From positions 56,733 to 120,732 of the forward strand of contig JADJAL010000018.1 of assembly GCA_016704305.1 (NCBI GenBank): a stretch of 64,000 bases of DNA. The letters are read 5' to 3'. The notes under the pieces are model-generated. The model saw only the letters and a list, made by a program, of their open reading frames with translations, ran no database searches and was not told where the DNA came from. Positions 16,406 through 24,174 of the stretch are shown piece after piece; the first letter of the stretch is position 1, and the number at the start of each line of letters is the position of its first letter. Source of the DNA: Haliea sp. (GTDB lineage: Bacteria; Pseudomonadota; Gammaproteobacteria; Pseudomonadales; Halieaceae). The position numbers and the translations under genes are program-made.

Positions 16406-17854
16406 GTGGATTCCAAAAATCTGATGACATCCTTCACGCGACTCGCCGCGTTGATGCTGGCTCTGCTGCTGATGCAGCCTGCCGCTTTCGCCGAAACCAA
16501 CTATGTAGCAACGACTGCAAGCAACGTGGATATCAGCACCGACGATCTCACGTCCCTGCTGATGCCGCTGACGCAAGCGGAACTCGTCGCAGAAGCGGCA
16601 GCATGGCAGGACGTGCTGCAGCGCAAGGTCGCTGAAATCAGCAAGCTGGAAGTACAGAACAGGAATGCCAGCGCTTCCACCGGACTGATCGGGGATGTGG
16701 GCACGCAGCTGATGGACAGCGTCGGCGCGGTACTGCCTGCGGTGGTTGGAGCTAGTGAGAGTGGCGAGGGCCCCGCCACCACGCAGAGCAGCGAAACAGC
16801 CGCCGCGCCAGCACAGCCGGAAGCGGTTAAGAAGCCACAGGGCAAGGATCTGAACAGTGTCATTGCATTGATGCGCCTGGAACAGGGTGGCATCAACAAA
16901 CGCTTCGGCATCGTACTGGACGCGCTGGAAAGCAAGGGTGGTGATGTCAAGGAGCAACGGCTGTACCTCGCAGCAGTAAGTGGCATCAAACTGAATGTCG
17001 ATGATACGTCAGCGGTAATAATCGCGGCCCGGGAGTGGTTGAAATCCAAGGACGGTGGCCAACAACTGCTTATCAATCTGTTGCAATTTGTGGCTGTCGT
17101 TGCCGCCGTACTCTTTTTGTCTCGCCTGCTGGGCAAGCTTACTGACCGCCTTATCGCCAAACGGCCAACGTCACGGCTGTTGGAAAACTTTATCCGCGTG
17201 GGTGTGCGCCGAGTTGTGTTGGCGATTGGTATCATTGCCGCACTGCCCATCATCGGCATTAATGTCGGGCCGGTGTTGGCGCTGATCGGCGCGGCCGGTC
17301 TGGTGATCGGCCTGGCGTTGCAGGGCACGCTCAGCAATTTCGCCAGTGGCGTGCTGATCCTGGTGTACCGCCCGTTCGACATGCACGATGCGATCAGCGT
17401 GGCCGGCGTCAGCGGCGTCGTGAGCAACATGAACCTGCTGTACACCACGATCAAAACGTTTGACAACCAGCTGATTACGATCCCCAACAACAACGTCTGG
17501 AACGACACCATTACCAATATCACCGGCAGCCATGAGCGCCGTGTCGACCTGGTGTTCGGCATCAGCTACAAGGATGACTTCGGCAAGGCCCAGGACATTC
17601 TGCGGGCGATACTGGCGCAGCATCCCAAGGTGCTGGAGACGCCGGCGCCCAATATTCGGCTGCACGAACTGGCCGACTCATCGGTGCGGCTGATCTGCCG
17701 TCCGTGGGCGAAAACGGAAGACTACTGGGATGTGTACTGGGATGTGATGGAGGCGGTGAAGCGCGAGTTCGACAAGCAGGGCATTTCCATCCCGTTCCCG
17801 CAAAGCGAGGTACATGTGTATGCCGCGCCGGCACAGCCCGAGAAGAAGGCTTAG
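16406..17854 (+). CDS. MscS-family small-conductance mechanosensitive channel
   Basis: This 482-residue inner-membrane channel releases solutes under osmotic downshock. It has a signal-like N-terminus (ending QPAAFAETN) and a periplasmic Ala/Gln-rich helical region of about 150 residues. Membrane helices start around residue 220. The pore helix region is GPVLALIGAAGLVIGLALQG, followed by TLSNFASGVLI and the cytoplasmic beta domain FDMHDAISVAGVSGVV with ITIPNNNVWND. The GTG at 16406 is preceded by GAGGAG at good spacing. An ATG at 16367 lies at the stop of the AraC gene but has no such site. A retropepsin-like gene follows after 27 bases. Confidence 0.92.
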   Translation: MDSKNLMTSFTRLAALMLALLLMQPAAFAETNYVATTASNVDISTDDLTSLLMPLTQAELVAEAAAWQDVLQRKVAEISKLEVQNRNASASTGLIGDVGTQLMDSVGAVLPAVVGASESGEGPATTQSSETAAAPAQPEAVKKPQGKDLNSVIALMRLEQGGINKRFGIVLDALESKGGDVKEQRLYLAAVSGIKLNVDDTSAVIIAAREWLKSKDGGQQLLINLLQFVAVVAAVLFLSRLLGKLTDRLIAKRPTSRLLENFIRVGVRRVVLAIGIIAALPIIGINVGPVLALIGAAGLVIGLALQGTLSNFASGVLILVYRPFDMHDAISVAGVSGVVSNMNLLYTTIKTFDNQLITIPNNNVWNDTITNITGSHERRVDLVFGISYKDDFGKAQDILRAILAQHPKVLETPAPNIRLHELADSSVRLICRPWAKTEDYWDVYWDVMEAVKREFDKQGISIPFPQSEVHVYAAPAQPEKKA

Positions 17855-17881
17855 GCAATATCGAGACTGACGTGGTGGCCC

Positions 17882-18409
17882 ATGAGCGATAACGACGTCC
17901 GCGAACAGAAGCGCATGGGCACCACCATGCAGGTGCTGGCGTGGGTGGTGTTGCTCGCGCTGGGCGTGTTCTACTTCAGCGACCTGCTCGACAAGCAGTA
18001 CAACCCCAATCAATCGCTGCAGACAGGTTATGTCGAGGGTGGTGGTCGCGAGGTCGTGCTGCAGCGCAACAAGTTCGGCCACTACGTCACCAGCGGCATG
18101 ATCAATGGCAAGCCGGTGACCTTCATGCTGGATACCGGCGCCACGGGCGTGGCCATTCCCGATGCGCTGGCGTCGTACCTCGGATTGCAACGCGGCGCCG
18201 CCTTTCCCACGCAGACCGCCAATGGGACGTCGATGAGTTACGCCGCGCGGCTCGATACTGTCAGCATCGGGGCCATCGAATTGAGCGATGTGTCGGCGGC
18301 TATCGCGCCCGGCCTGCAGACGGAGGAGGTGCTGCTGGGCATGTCGTTTCTCAAGCACATCGAGTTTACCCAGCGCGGCGATACGCTGATCCTGCGGCAG
18401 CTGCCGTAA
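17882..18409 (+). CDS. Membrane-anchored retropepsin-like aspartic protease
   Basis: This 175-residue protein has one N-terminal transmembrane helix (VLAWVVLLALGVFYFSDLL). Its retropepsin-like domain carries the active-site motif FMLDTGATGVAIP and the flap-side MSYAARLDTVSIGAIEL. It ends LGMSFLKHIEFTQRGDTLIL, as in the bacterial clan AA (TIGR02281-type) family. Such proteins hold one catalytic Asp per chain and should dimerise in the periplasm. It follows the MscS-like gene by 27 bases on the same strand and is convergent with the next SDR. The physiological substrate is unknown. Confidence 0.88.
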   Translation: MSDNDVREQKRMGTTMQVLAWVVLLALGVFYFSDLLDKQYNPNQSLQTGYVEGGGREVVLQRNKFGHYVTSGMINGKPVTFMLDTGATGVAIPDALASYLGLQRGAAFPTQTANGTSMSYAARLDTVSIGAIELSDVSAAIAPGLQTEEVLLGMSFLKHIEFTQRGDTLILRQLP

Positions 18410-18426
18410 AGAGCCTGCCGTAAACC

Positions 18427-19200
18427 TCAGTCGAACAGCGACGCCCAGTTGATGCCGTTGATATGCCCGCCGCCATCCACGAACAGGGTGTTGCCCGTCA
18501 TGTAGCGCGCATCCTTGCTGGCGAGGAACAGCGCTACCCCTGAGATGTCTTCATACGGGTCGCCCATGTATCCCATCGGGATCTGCTTGTTCACGCGCTG
18601 CGCCATCTCCGGCGCGAACGTTTGCATCGCCAGGAATGCCGCCGTGATCGCGCCGGGGCAAATCGCGTTCACTGTAATGCCGTGCGGCGCCCATTCGCGC
18701 GCGGCGGTGCGGGTGAGCGCGCGCAACGCCTCCTTGGCGACGTTGTAGTCCGCGGTTTGCGGATGGGCATTCACGCCATTGAGTGAGCACAGGTTGATGA
18801 TGCGGCCGAAGCCGCGCGCTTTCATCGCTGCAAACGCCGCGTTCATCGCCCAGCGCGCGGCGAAGAATCCCCCGTCCAACTGGCGCTGGAACTCCGCGTC
18901 CGACTTCTCTTCGATAGGGCTCAGCGCCCCGAGTGGCACCGCGTTGTTGATCAGCACGTCGACGGCGCCAAACTGCTCAATCGCGCCGTTCACCAGCGCC
19001 TCGACCTGCGCCTTTTGCGTGACATCGCAGTGCCGATAGACGACATGGAAGTCCCTTGCGTTCAGCGCGGCCACCAGCGCCTCGCCTGCCGCATCGTTGA
19101 TATCCGCCGCGACCACCTGGTAACCCGCTTCCGCGAAGCGCGTGGCGAAGGCTTTGCCGAGGCCGTCTGCGGCGCCGGTGATTACTGCCACTTGTGTCAT
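18427..19200 (-). CDS. Short-chain dehydrogenase/reductase (SDR)
   Basis: This is a cytoplasmic NAD(P)-dependent oxidoreductase of 257 residues. The cofactor motif is ITGAADGLGKAF with an acidic residue in AADIND, suggesting NAD(H) preference. NNAVPLGAL stands in place of the usual NNAG. The catalytic serine is in INLCSLNG, and Tyr-Lys is in DYNVAKEAL. The C-terminus has TGNTLFVDGGGHING. It is divergent from the AGPS-like/GlpD/kinase operon with only 96 bases between starts, so it may belong to the same pathway, for example acting on an alcohol or ketone intermediate. The substrate is not deducible. Confidence 0.92.
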   Translation of the reverse strand: MTQVAVITGAADGLGKAFATRFAEAGYQVVAADINDAAGEALVAALNARDFHVVYRHCDVTQKAQVEALVNGAIEQFGAVDVLINNAVPLGALSPIEEKSDAEFQRQLDGGFFAARWAMNAAFAAMKARGFGRIINLCSLNGVNAHPQTADYNVAKEALRALTRTAAREWAPHGITVNAICPGAITAAFLAMQTFAPEMAQRVNKQIPMGYMGDPYEDISGVALFLASKDARYMTGNTLFVDGGGHINGINWASLFD

Positions 19201-19296
19201 ATCTATCTCCTGTATTTCTGTGATATCAATTGTTCACCGGGAAAGGTCACAGAGACAATGGGTATTTATGCTTACAACCAGGTTGAGGTGCGGACT

Positions 19297-20895
19297 ATGA
19301 AACGCTGGAACGGCTGGGGTGATGACGCGAACGATCTCAACTACGAGCTCAGCAAGTCCGCGCTCGGTTTCCTCGAAAGCCTGATTGGCAAGGCGACCCC
19401 GCTGCCGGATGCGAGTCTGGAGCAGGTGCTGGCAACGGTGCCGGCGTCACGCCTGCCGGAGCATGCGCTGTATAGCACCGATGCCGAGGAGCGCTTGCGC
19501 CATGCGCGTGGCCAGAGCCTGCCGGACTGGTTGGCGCTGCGCAGTGGCAAGTTGGGCACGTTTCCCGATGCCGTCGCCTATCCGCAAAGCAGTGAAGACG
19601 TGCAGGCGCTGCTGCTGCACGCGCAAACCCAGCAGATCGATGTCATCCCCTACGGCGGCGGCACCTCGGTGGTGGGGCATATCAATCCCGAGCCGAACGG
19701 CAGGCCGGTGCTGACGATCGACATGACGCGCATGAACAAGCTGCTCGCGCTCGACAAGCAAAGCCAGATCGCCACGTTCGGCGCGGGGACCATCGGGCCG
19801 CAGGTGGAATCACAACTGGCGCCGCTGGGGTATACGCTGGGCCATTACCCGCAGTCATGGGAGCTGTCGACGATTGGCGGTTGGGTGGCCAGCCGCTCCA
19901 GCGGGCAGCAATCGATGCGCTATGGCCGCATCGAGCAGATGTTTGCCGGCGGCCGTATTGAAACGCTCAAGGGCACGCTGGACATACCGACGTTTCCGGC
20001 CACCTCGGCGGGCCCGGACCTGCGCGAGTTCTTCCTCGGCACCGAGGGACGCCTCGGCATCATCACCGAGGTCAAGGCGCGCGTGACCCCGCTGCCCGGG
20101 CATGAAGCCTTTCACGTGTTGTTCTTTCCGTCGTGGGAGATCGCGCTGGCGGCAGTGCGTGAAATTGTGCAAAACAAAATGCAACTGTCCATGATGCGCT
20201 TGAGCAACAAGATGGAAACCTTCACGCAGCTGAAGCTGGCCGGCAGCGCGCGCGTCATCGCACTGCTGGAGTGGTACCTGAAGAAGCGCGGCATTGCCGA
20301 CGATAAAGTGATGTTCACTTTCGGCGTGACCGGATCGAAGGCGCAGTGCGCAACGGCCCTGCGGCTCACCCGGCAAATCGCCAGTCGCCATGGCGGCGTG
20401 GGCGCCGGCCCTGCGTTGGGCAAGAAGTGGGAGCACAGCCGTTTTCGCTCGCCGTATTTGCGCCATGGCTTGTGGGATGCCGGCTACGCGGTTGACACCA
20501 TGGAGACGGCGATAGACTGGGTGCGCGTGGCCGATGCGGCTGCTGCTATCCAAAGCGATATCGCGGGCGCACTTTCCGATGAAGGCGAGAAGGTGCATGC
20601 GTTTACGCACCTGTCGCACATGTATGGCCAGGGCTCCAGCGTGTACACCACCTACATTTTCCGCTGCGGCAACAGCTACGAGGAAACCAAGGCGCGCTGG
20701 GACAAGCTCAAGGCCGCGGGCGCCGAGGCCATTGTCCGGTTTGGCGGCACCATCAGCCACCAGCACGGCGTGGGCAAGGATCATGCGCAGTACCTGCAGG
20801 CAGAGAAAGGTGCACTGGGCATCGAGGCCATTCGGGGCCTGATCACTGTGTTCGATCCGCAGCAGCAAATGAATCCCGGGAAGCTGCTTCCCTGA
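19297..20895 (+). CDS. FAD-binding oxidase, alkylglycerone-phosphate-synthase-like
   Basis: This protein has 532 residues. An N-terminal MKRWNGWGDDAND is typical of this family. The FAD-binding PCMH domain carries PYGGGTSVVGHI, TIGPQVESQLAPLGYTLGHY and FLGTEGRLGIITEV. Near the end, FGGTISHQHGVGKDHAQYL corresponds to the His-rich active-site loop of AGPS (HHHGVGK), here with Gln in the middle position. Eukaryotic AGPS exchanges acyl for alkyl on DHAP to make ether lipids; bacterial relatives are mostly uncharacterised. I chose the ATG at 19297 because GAGGTG lies seven bases upstream and family members start at this motif. It leads an operon with GlpD-like and FGGY kinase genes. Confidence 0.88.
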   Translation: MKRWNGWGDDANDLNYELSKSALGFLESLIGKATPLPDASLEQVLATVPASRLPEHALYSTDAEERLRHARGQSLPDWLALRSGKLGTFPDAVAYPQSSEDVQALLLHAQTQQIDVIPYGGGTSVVGHINPEPNGRPVLTIDMTRMNKLLALDKQSQIATFGAGTIGPQVESQLAPLGYTLGHYPQSWELSTIGGWVASRSSGQQSMRYGRIEQMFAGGRIETLKGTLDIPTFPATSAGPDLREFFLGTEGRLGIITEVKARVTPLPGHEAFHVLFFPSWEIALAAVREIVQNKMQLSMMRLSNKMETFTQLKLAGSARVIALLEWYLKKRGIADDKVMFTFGVTGSKAQCATALRLTRQIASRHGGVGAGPALGKKWEHSRFRSPYLRHGLWDAGYAVDTMETAIDWVRVADAAAAIQSDIAGALSDEGEKVHAFTHLSHMYGQGSSVYTTYIFRCGNSYEETKARWDKLKAAGAEAIVRFGGTISHQHGVGKDHAQYLQAEKGALGIEAIRGLITVFDPQQQMNPGKLLP

Positions 20896-20924
20896 AGACG
20901 CGACAGGCAGACAGGGCGGCAAAC

Positions 20925-22526
20925 ATGAGTACCCAAACCACGGGCTTTAACAATCGCGACGCCGTTTGGCAGTCGCTGCAACACGGTGAGCAGGATTGGG
21001 ACCTGGTGGTGGTCGGCGGGGGCATCATCGGCGCAGGCATATTGCGCGAGGCAGCCCGGCGCGGACAGAAAACACTGCTCGTCGAACAGCGCGACTTCGC
21101 CTGGGGCACCTCCAGCCGATCCTCCAAAATGGTGCATGGCGGCCTACGCTATATTTCCCATGGTGATATTCGACTGACGAAGGATTCATTGCGCGAACGC
21201 GAGCGATTGCTGCGCGAAGCGCCGGGACTGATCGAGCGCATGGGCTACCACTTTACCTTGCGCAAGGGGCAGTTCCCGGGTCGCATTCCGTTCAGCATCC
21301 TGCTGTGGTTGTACGACACCCTGGCGGGCATCAAGAATCATCGGTATTTCAACAAGGCAAGCTTCGCCAGTCACTACCAGGGCCTCAACATGGACGGCGT
21401 CACCGGTGCGATGTACTACACCGACACCGTGACCGACGATGCCAGGCTGGTGTTGCGCGTGTTGCAGGAAGCCATTAACGCTGGCGGCGTCGCGCTCAAT
21501 TACAGTTGCGCGCAATCGCTGGTCAAGCGCGATGGGCACGTCGCCGGCGTGGTGTTGCAGGATGTCGAGAGCGGCGTGCATGTTGAAGTGCGTTGCAAGG
21601 CGGTCATCAATGCCACCGGTGCCTGGGCGGATCGGCTGCGCAATGAAGTCAATCCGGAAAAACGTATCAGGCCCCTGCGCGGCAGCCATCTGGTGCTGTC
21701 ACGGCACAGGCTGCCCGTGACGGATTCGCTGTCACTGTTCCATCCCGTCGATAAACGCCCGGTGTTTGTCTTCCCCTGGGAGGGCACCACCGTGGTGGGC
21801 ACGACCGACCTCGATCACCGCGAGGAAGTCGATCAGGAAGCGTCCATCAATACGCAGGAGCTCAACTACCTGATGCGGATCGTGCAGGCGATGTTTCCCG
21901 ACCACAACATTACCACCGATGACATCATCTCCACGTGGTCAGGCGTGCGCCCGGTGATTGGTTCCGACAGCGGCACCGATCCATCGAAAGAGCGACGCGA
22001 TCACGCCGTGTGGGTCGACAATGGATTGGTGACCGTCAGTGGCGGCAAGCTCACGACGTTTCGCCTGATCGCGCTCGATGCGCTGAATGCCGCGGCGCCA
22101 GCACTTGGCGGACTGACTGTGCAGGAACCCAGCGATGCGATCTTCCGCGTGCCTGCGCTCAGCGTGGATCAGATGGATACTCCCGACAAGCCGTGGGCGC
22201 AGCGCATGATTGGCCGCTACGGGGATCACGCCAGGCAGTTGCTGCAGGAGTCGAGTGACGCCGAACGGCAACTGATCGGCGATACACAATTCTGCCTGGC
22301 CGAATGCCGCTGGGCCGCGCGGCATGAAGCGGTGCTGCACCTGGACGATCTGTTGCTGCGCCGCACGCGGCTGGGGTCGCTGTTGCAACGGGGTGGTGAA
22401 GCGCTGTTCCCGGCGCTGGAGTCGATCTGCATGGAAGAACTTCACTGGGACACGGCGCGCTGGCAGGCCGAGGTGGCGCGCTACCGTGAGATCTGGCGCA
22501 AACACTATTACCTCCCAAGCGACTAG
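20925..22526 (+). CDS. glpD: Glycerol-3-phosphate dehydrogenase/oxidase, FAD-dependent (GlpD/GlpA family)
   Basis: This enzyme oxidises sn-glycerol-3-phosphate to DHAP at the inner membrane, passing electrons to quinone. The N-terminal FAD dinucleotide motif is DLVVVGGGIIGAGILREAAR, followed by WGTSSRSSKMVHGGLRY, the family hallmark. INATGAWADRL, PLRGSHLVLSR and VVGTTDLDHREEV follow, and GGKLTTFRL lies toward the C-terminus. It has 533 residues, standard for the family. The preceding stop is 29 bases away and an FGGY kinase follows by 20 bases. Together with the AGPS-like protein it produces or consumes DHAP, consistent with a glycerol or glycerolipid pathway. Confidence 0.93.
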   Translation: MSTQTTGFNNRDAVWQSLQHGEQDWDLVVVGGGIIGAGILREAARRGQKTLLVEQRDFAWGTSSRSSKMVHGGLRYISHGDIRLTKDSLRERERLLREAPGLIERMGYHFTLRKGQFPGRIPFSILLWLYDTLAGIKNHRYFNKASFASHYQGLNMDGVTGAMYYTDTVTDDARLVLRVLQEAINAGGVALNYSCAQSLVKRDGHVAGVVLQDVESGVHVEVRCKAVINATGAWADRLRNEVNPEKRIRPLRGSHLVLSRHRLPVTDSLSLFHPVDKRPVFVFPWEGTTVVGTTDLDHREEVDQEASINTQELNYLMRIVQAMFPDHNITTDDIISTWSGVRPVIGSDSGTDPSKERRDHAVWVDNGLVTVSGGKLTTFRLIALDALNAAAPALGGLTVQEPSDAIFRVPALSVDQMDTPDKPWAQRMIGRYGDHARQLLQESSDAERQLIGDTQFCLAECRWAARHEAVLHLDDLLLRRTRLGSLLQRGGEALFPALESICMEELHWDTARWQAEVARYREIWRKHYYLPSD

Positions 22527-22546
22527 GTGCGAAACCGAGACGGCCT

Positions 22547-24112
22547 ATGAAAAATAATAATGAGTATGTCCTGGCAATCGACAACGGCACGCAAAGTGTT
22601 CGCGCGCTGGTGTTTGACCTCGCGGGGCAATTGGTCGCCAAGAGCAAGGTCGAGATCGAACCGTATTTTTCCGACCAACCGGGCTGGGCGGAACAGCATG
22701 TCGAGTATTTCTGGGACAACCTGTGCAAGGCCTGCAATGGACTCTGGCCACAGCTGGATTTCCCGAAGAGCGCCATCAAGTCCGTCGCCCTGACCACGCA
22801 ACGCGCCACCGTCGTGAACCTCGATCGCGATGGCAAGCCGCTGCGCCCGGCGATTATCTGGCTGGACCAACGCCTCGAAAGCGACCTTCCCGGCATGGGG
22901 CTCTGGGGCGCGCTGTTGTCACTGGCGGGTGAAAAGGAGACGGTGAGGTTTTTTCGCAGCCAGGCCGAATCGCACTGGATCAAGAACCAGCAGCCACATA
23001 TCTGGGAGAAGACGGAAAAATTCCTGCTGCTCTCGGGCTACCTGACGTATCGCCTGACGGGCAAGTATGTCGATTCCGTGGCGAGCCAGGTCGGCTACCT
23101 GCCATTCGACTTCAAGCGCCACCAATGGGCCGGCGCGCTCGACTGGAAGTGGCGCGCGCTGCCGATCAAGCGCAGCCAGTTGCCCGAGCTGGTGCCGGCG
23201 GGTTCGCCGCTCGGTGTCATCAGCGCGCAAGCCGCGCAGCAAACCGGCATTCCCGAGGGTTTGCCGCTGATCTCCGCCGGTGCCGACAAAGCGTGTGAAG
23301 TGCTCGCCTCTGGCTGCCTCACGCCCGATACCGGCAGCCTGAGCTATGGCACCACGGCGACCTACAACAGCACCAATACCCGCTACGTCGAGGCCATTCG
23401 CCATGTGCCCGCGTATCCGGCGGCGATGCCCGGCGCCTACAACACGGAGACCATCGTGCAGCGCGGCTACTGGATGGTGAACTGGTTCAAGCGCGAGTTT
23501 GGCTTGCGCGAGACGCACCTCGCAGCCCAGTTGGGCGTGGAAACCGAGACGCTGTTCGACGATCTGCTGAAACAGGTCCCGGCGGGTTCGATGGGGCTCA
23601 CGGTACAGCCGTACTGGTCGCCCGGCGTGCGCATCCCCGGCCCCGAAGCCAAGGGCGCGATCATCGGCTTCGGTGACGTACACACGCGCGCGCACATATA
23701 TCGCGCGATTATCGAAGGCCTGGCCTATGCGCTGCGCGAGGGCAAGGAGCGCCTGGAGAAGCGCAGCGGCCACGCGATCAAAACGTTGAAGGTCTCGGGC
23801 GGCGGCTCGCAAAGCGATGAGGCCATGCAAATCACCGCCGATATTTTTGGCCTTGTCGTTGAGCGCCCGCATACGTATGAAACCTCGGGCCTTGGCGCGG
23901 CGATCAATGCTGCCGTCGGCGTCGGCCTGTATCCCGACTACGCCACTGCGCTGCGGCACATGACGCACAAAGGCGAATGCTTTACCCCGAACCCCGAGCA
24001 TGTGCAGATTTACGACAAACTCTATAAAGACGTCTATCTCAAGATGTATGACAGGCTGAGTCCGCTGTATGGTTCCATTCGACGCATAACCGGCTATCCG
24101 TTATTATTGTAG
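22547..24112 (+). CDS. FGGY-family carbohydrate kinase (glycerol-kinase-like)
   Basis: This cytoplasmic sugar/polyol kinase has 521 residues. The first ATPase domain starts VLAIDNGTQSVRALVFD with the phosphate-binding motif, and WLDQRLESD follows. The second domain has LPLISAGADKACEVL, YGTTATYNS, and the FGGY signature region LKVSGGGSQSDEAMQITADI followed by ETSGLGAAINAAVG. It is close in size to GlpK, but I cannot confirm that glycerol is the substrate. Its position behind an AGPS-like protein and GlpD suggests it phosphorylates glycerol or a glycerol ether. ATG 22547 lies 20 bases after the GlpD stop. Confidence 0.9.
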   Translation: MKNNNEYVLAIDNGTQSVRALVFDLAGQLVAKSKVEIEPYFSDQPGWAEQHVEYFWDNLCKACNGLWPQLDFPKSAIKSVALTTQRATVVNLDRDGKPLRPAIIWLDQRLESDLPGMGLWGALLSLAGEKETVRFFRSQAESHWIKNQQPHIWEKTEKFLLLSGYLTYRLTGKYVDSVASQVGYLPFDFKRHQWAGALDWKWRALPIKRSQLPELVPAGSPLGVISAQAAQQTGIPEGLPLISAGADKACEVLASGCLTPDTGSLSYGTTATYNSTNTRYVEAIRHVPAYPAAMPGAYNTETIVQRGYWMVNWFKREFGLRETHLAAQLGVETETLFDDLLKQVPAGSMGLTVQPYWSPGVRIPGPEAKGAIIGFGDVHTRAHIYRAIIEGLAYALREGKERLEKRSGHAIKTLKVSGGGSQSDEAMQITADIFGLVVERPHTYETSGLGAAINAAVGVGLYPDYATALRHMTHKGECFTPNPEHVQIYDKLYKDVYLKMYDRLSPLYGSIRRITGYPLLL

Positions 24113-24174
24113 CGCTGCAGTCGTGAGGTAGCTTAAATCAATGCGCGCAGCATTCTTCGGTAGGGTCCGTTAGC

